A DNA stretch of 9,740 nucleotides from Candidatus Aminicenantota bacterium (lineage in GTDB: Bacteria; Acidobacteriota; Aminicenantia; UBA2199), in NCBI GenBank assembly GCA_030612495.1, contig JAUWNT010000080.1, positions 1 through 9,740 of the forward strand, given 5' to 3'. The first letter of the stretch is position 1; each line of letters opens with the position of its first letter. The translations under genes were made by a program, and so were the position numbers. Shown piece after piece: positions 7,857 through 9,740 of the stretch. The notes beneath the pieces were generated by a model, which saw only the letters and a list, made by a program, of their open reading frames with translations, was not told the DNA's origin and made no database searches.

Positions 7857-7905
7857 AAGTTTTAAATTATAAATCCAGATGTTTTATATTAACTTTTGAT
7901 TTTTT
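7855..7905 (+). terminator. Possible AT-rich Rho-independent terminator after the comF-pgsA-DHS-like cluster
   Basis: The left arm (7855-7873) pairs with 7882-7897 across an 8-nt loop (7874-7881). The AAAAGTT/AACTTTT base is perfect, and the upper part pairs with a few bulged bases. A run of six T (7900-7905) and more T-rich sequence follow. The stem is nearly all A/U and therefore weak, but it sits exactly at the stop codon of the last gene in the cluster. Confidence 0.4.
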
Positions 7906-7933
7906 CTATTTTTGAAACTTATATACAAAGAAT

Positions 7934-7958
7934 TGCATCTAAACAGATATGATGCATC
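7934..7958. promoter_or_regulatory. Overlapping inverted and direct repeat, possible operator and -10 box
   Basis: TGCATC (7934-7939) and GATGCA (7951-7956) form a 6-bp inverted repeat with an 11-nt spacer. TGCATC recurs as a direct repeat at 7953-7958, and GATGCATC (7951-7958) is itself palindromic. A nested ATCT/AGAT pair lies at 7937-7940 and 7945-7948. TATGAT (7948-7953) could be a -10 element giving a leader of about 50 nt before the HtrA-like gene, although no good -35 is visible. Such symmetry over a promoter suggests a regulator-binding site. This is inference only. Confidence 0.28.
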
Positions 7959-7994
7959 AAAGTAAAGTGTTTAAGTTTTTTAATTGTATAATTT

Positions 7995-8001
7995 AAGGAG
8001 G
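7995..8001 (+). promoter_or_regulatory. Strong Shine-Dalgarno of the HtrA-like gene
   Basis: AAGGAGG lies 8 nt before the ATG at 8010, which fixes the start and places a signal peptide at the N-terminus. A TATAAT at 7987-7992 overlaps this site too closely to act as its promoter. Confidence 0.85.
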
Positions 8002-8009
8002 AAGATTAA

Positions 8010-9740
8010 ATGAAGAAAATTATTATATTTTTATTAATGTTATTTATGTTATTTTTTGTAGTTTTTCCTAAGCAAGGTATTAATGCATTTGAAAAAGAGG
8101 TAAAGGGGATTTTAAGTAATGTTTCTCCCTCAATTGTAAAAGTTGTTTCTGAAAATCATAAAAAATATATTACAACAGGTATAGCAATAGAGAGAAATTT
8201 AGTTCTAACAAGTACTCTGATAACCCACCATCCATATGATAAAATTTATATAAAAACTGTTGATGGGAAAAAATATCCTGTTAAAGTTGTTGGTAAAGAT
8301 AAAACATCATCATTGATTTTGTTAAAATTAAAAAGTAATGCTCTTAAACCAATAAAAAAGGCATTAAGTTATGAATTAGGTAATTGGATTTCTCTTATTG
8401 GAGTGTTTTATGATAATTTCCCGTCTATTTTCCAGGGTATAATTAGTAGCGTTTCTAATGATGAAATGATTTTAAATGCTCCTGTTGTTCCAGGTGCTTC
8501 AGGAGGTGCTGTAGTTAATAAAAAGGGTGAATTAATAGCTGTGATAAGAGGAAGATTCGGCTTTTCATATAAGCCTGATCTTTTGTTTAAAGACTATGAT
8601 TCAGAGATTATTTTACAAGGGTTGAAGTCAAAGAATAAAGATCTGTGTTATGCAATTCCAATAAAAAGGGTAATAAAAATAGTAGAGCAATTAAAAAAAT
8701 ATGGGAAGGTCAAAAGAGGATGGTTGGGAGTATATATTCGCTCTAATAAAAAAGATGGCTCCAAAATGGTGGGTTCAGTAGTAAAAGGTTCTCCAGCTGA
8801 TAAGGCAGGAATAAAAAGTAGAGATGTTATTATTTCGATTGATTCCAAAAGAATTAAGGAATATAAAGATATAACAAATATTGTAAAAGCTCTGTCTCCT
8901 GGTAAGGTTGTTAAAATTGAGGTAAAAAGGGACAATAAGGTAAAAGTTTTAAAAGTAAAGATTGGAGAACTGAAAGAGAAAAAAGATTATAATTATAAAT
9001 ATTATTATAAATATGATAAGTTTAAAAAAAGTTTACCTGACCTTTTTGAAGTTCCTGAGATTTCAAGTTCATTCCCCCTTATTAGAAAATTTACTATTAA
9101 TATAAAGAGTTCAAGGAAATTAGGGATTAATATTGTTGAAATAACTCCAGGTTTAGCAATTAAGTTTAATGTAAAGGAAGGTTATGGTTTGATGATATCT
9201 AAAATAGATGAAGATAGTGCAGCTAAAAAGGGAGGATTAAAGGTTGGTGACATTATAATTAGGGCAAATAATAAAAAAACCAAAACAACATCAGACATTC
9301 GTAAAGTTTTGTATTCATTAAAGGATAAAGAGCCTGTTTTGCTTGAATTATATAGAGATAAAAAAATGAAGAAAATTAAGATAATTCCTGAAAAAGATGA
9401 AAAACATAGTTTTTATTGGGATAGTTTTATGGATAATATAAAGAAGTTTCCTCTTGAAATTTCTGAAAAGGTACAAGAAAACGTTTACAAGAATATAGAA
9501 GGGTTGAAAAAGAAGATGATAGAGCTTAAAAGGCAATCACTAAAGAAGATAAAGGAAGAGGATTTAGAGAAAATAAGAGAGGAGATTGAAGAGGTAAAAA
9601 AAATAGCAAAAGAGAATTATGTGAAAGGACTAAGAAAACTAAAGGAAGATATGAAAAAGATAGAAAAGGAAGAAAAGAAAATGAAAAAAGAGCTTGAAAA
9701 AATGAAAATAGAAAGGAAGAAAAAAACAAAAAATATATAA
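8010..9740 (+). CDS. Exported HtrA/DegP-like protein with two PDZ domains, probable pseudoprotease
   Basis: The 576-residue protein is complete, with its stop at the last base of the window. A signal peptide covers about residues 1-26 (hydrophobic 4-20, likely cleavage after INA), so it acts in the periplasm or cell envelope. A trypsin-fold domain spans about 28-230. The nucleophile loop PGASGG keeps Ser164. However, the catalytic His position of the usual TNNHV motif is Leu70 (TSTLI), and the Asp position (S/T-D-L) is Ser101 in DKTSSL. Two of the three catalytic residues are therefore absent. His73-His74 lie just downstream but out of register. PDZ1 (about 236-318, RGWLGVYI start, GSPADKAGI) and PDZ2 (about 368-460, SAAKKGGLKVGDII) look intact. 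A Tyr/Lys-rich linker (326-340) separates them. Residues about 482-574 form a Lys/Glu-rich predicted coiled coil unusual for HtrA. It is likely to be a peptide-binding chaperone or scaffold rather than an active protease. It seems to be its own transcription unit with a strong ribosome binding site. Confidence 0.88.
   Translation: MKKIIIFLLMLFMLFFVVFPKQGINAFEKEVKGILSNVSPSIVKVVSENHKKYITTGIAIERNLVLTSTLITHHPYDKIYIKTVDGKKYPVKVVGKDKTSSLILLKLKSNALKPIKKALSYELGNWISLIGVFYDNFPSIFQGIISSVSNDEMILNAPVVPGASGGAVVNKKGELIAVIRGRFGFSYKPDLLFKDYDSEIILQGLKSKNKDLCYAIPIKRVIKIVEQLKKYGKVKRGWLGVYIRSNKKDGSKMVGSVVKGSPADKAGIKSRDVIISIDSKRIKEYKDITNIVKALSPGKVVKIEVKRDNKVKVLKVKIGELKEKKDYNYKYYYKYDKFKKSLPDLFEVPEISSSFPLIRKFTINIKSSRKLGINIVEITPGLAIKFNVKEGYGLMISKIDEDSAAKKGGLKVGDIIIRANNKKTKTTSDIRKVLYSLKDKEPVLLELYRDKKMKKIKIIPEKDEKHSFYWDSFMDNIKKFPLEISEKVQENVYKNIEGLKKKMIELKRQSLKKIKEEDLEKIREEIEEVKKIAKENYVKGLRKLKEDMKKIEKEEKKMKKELEKMKIERKKKTKNI

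Noticed and set aside
7987..7992. Perfect TATAAT as the promoter of the HtrA-like gene
   Set aside because: The resulting transcript would start inside the Shine-Dalgarno, and no -35 element sits at the right distance.
9526..9729. Antisense open frame made almost only of Phe, Leu, Ser and Pro
   Set aside because: It is the reverse complement of the Lys/Glu codons of the coiled-coil tail, so its membrane-like appearance is an artefact.

Overview
The window is strongly A+T-rich and densely coding. All seven genes lie on the plus strand, separated by short gaps. Two of them encode proteins with clear N-terminal export signals, and one is a signal-peptide-bearing tricorn protease. This fits a low-GC diderm bacterium. 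The tricorn sequence has the look of homologues I recall from Aminicenantota/Acidobacteriota-type genomes, but there is no rRNA or marker gene here to settle the taxonomy, so treat that as a guess.

Layout: (1) 2-1114 encodes a cation/Ca2+ exchanger-type membrane antiporter. It is followed after 3 nt by (2) 1118-2137, an HD-domain dNTP triphosphohydrolase. (3) After a 93-nt gap with a very strong Shine-Dalgarno, 2231-5566 encodes an exported tricorn-type S41 protease with its catalytic tetrad intact. A GC-rich REP-like hairpin (5568-5597) sits just behind its stop codon. (4) 5615-6319 is a ComF-family phosphoribosyltransferase, (5) 6367-6903 is a PgsA-type phosphatidyltransferase, and (6) 6909-7856 is a distant deoxyhypusine-synthase-like protein of unknown function. 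These three run as a probable operon that may end at an AT-rich hairpin plus T-tract (7855-7905). (7) After a 153-nt regulatory gap, 8010-9740 encodes an exported HtrA/DegP-like protein with two PDZ domains and a long charged coiled-coil tail.

Most genes are recognisable housekeeping or envelope functions: ion exchange, nucleotide clean-up, phospholipid head-group synthesis and extracytoplasmic proteolysis. Two deserve a closer look. The HtrA-like protein keeps the catalytic serine but has lost the aligned histidine and aspartate, so it is probably a pseudoprotease that binds peptides rather than cutting them. The DHS-like protein resembles the hypusine enzyme fold, although bacteria lack the eIF5A substrate. 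I found no CRISPR array, tRNA, rRNA, transposase or complete mobile element, and no convincing multi-gene defence or novel system.
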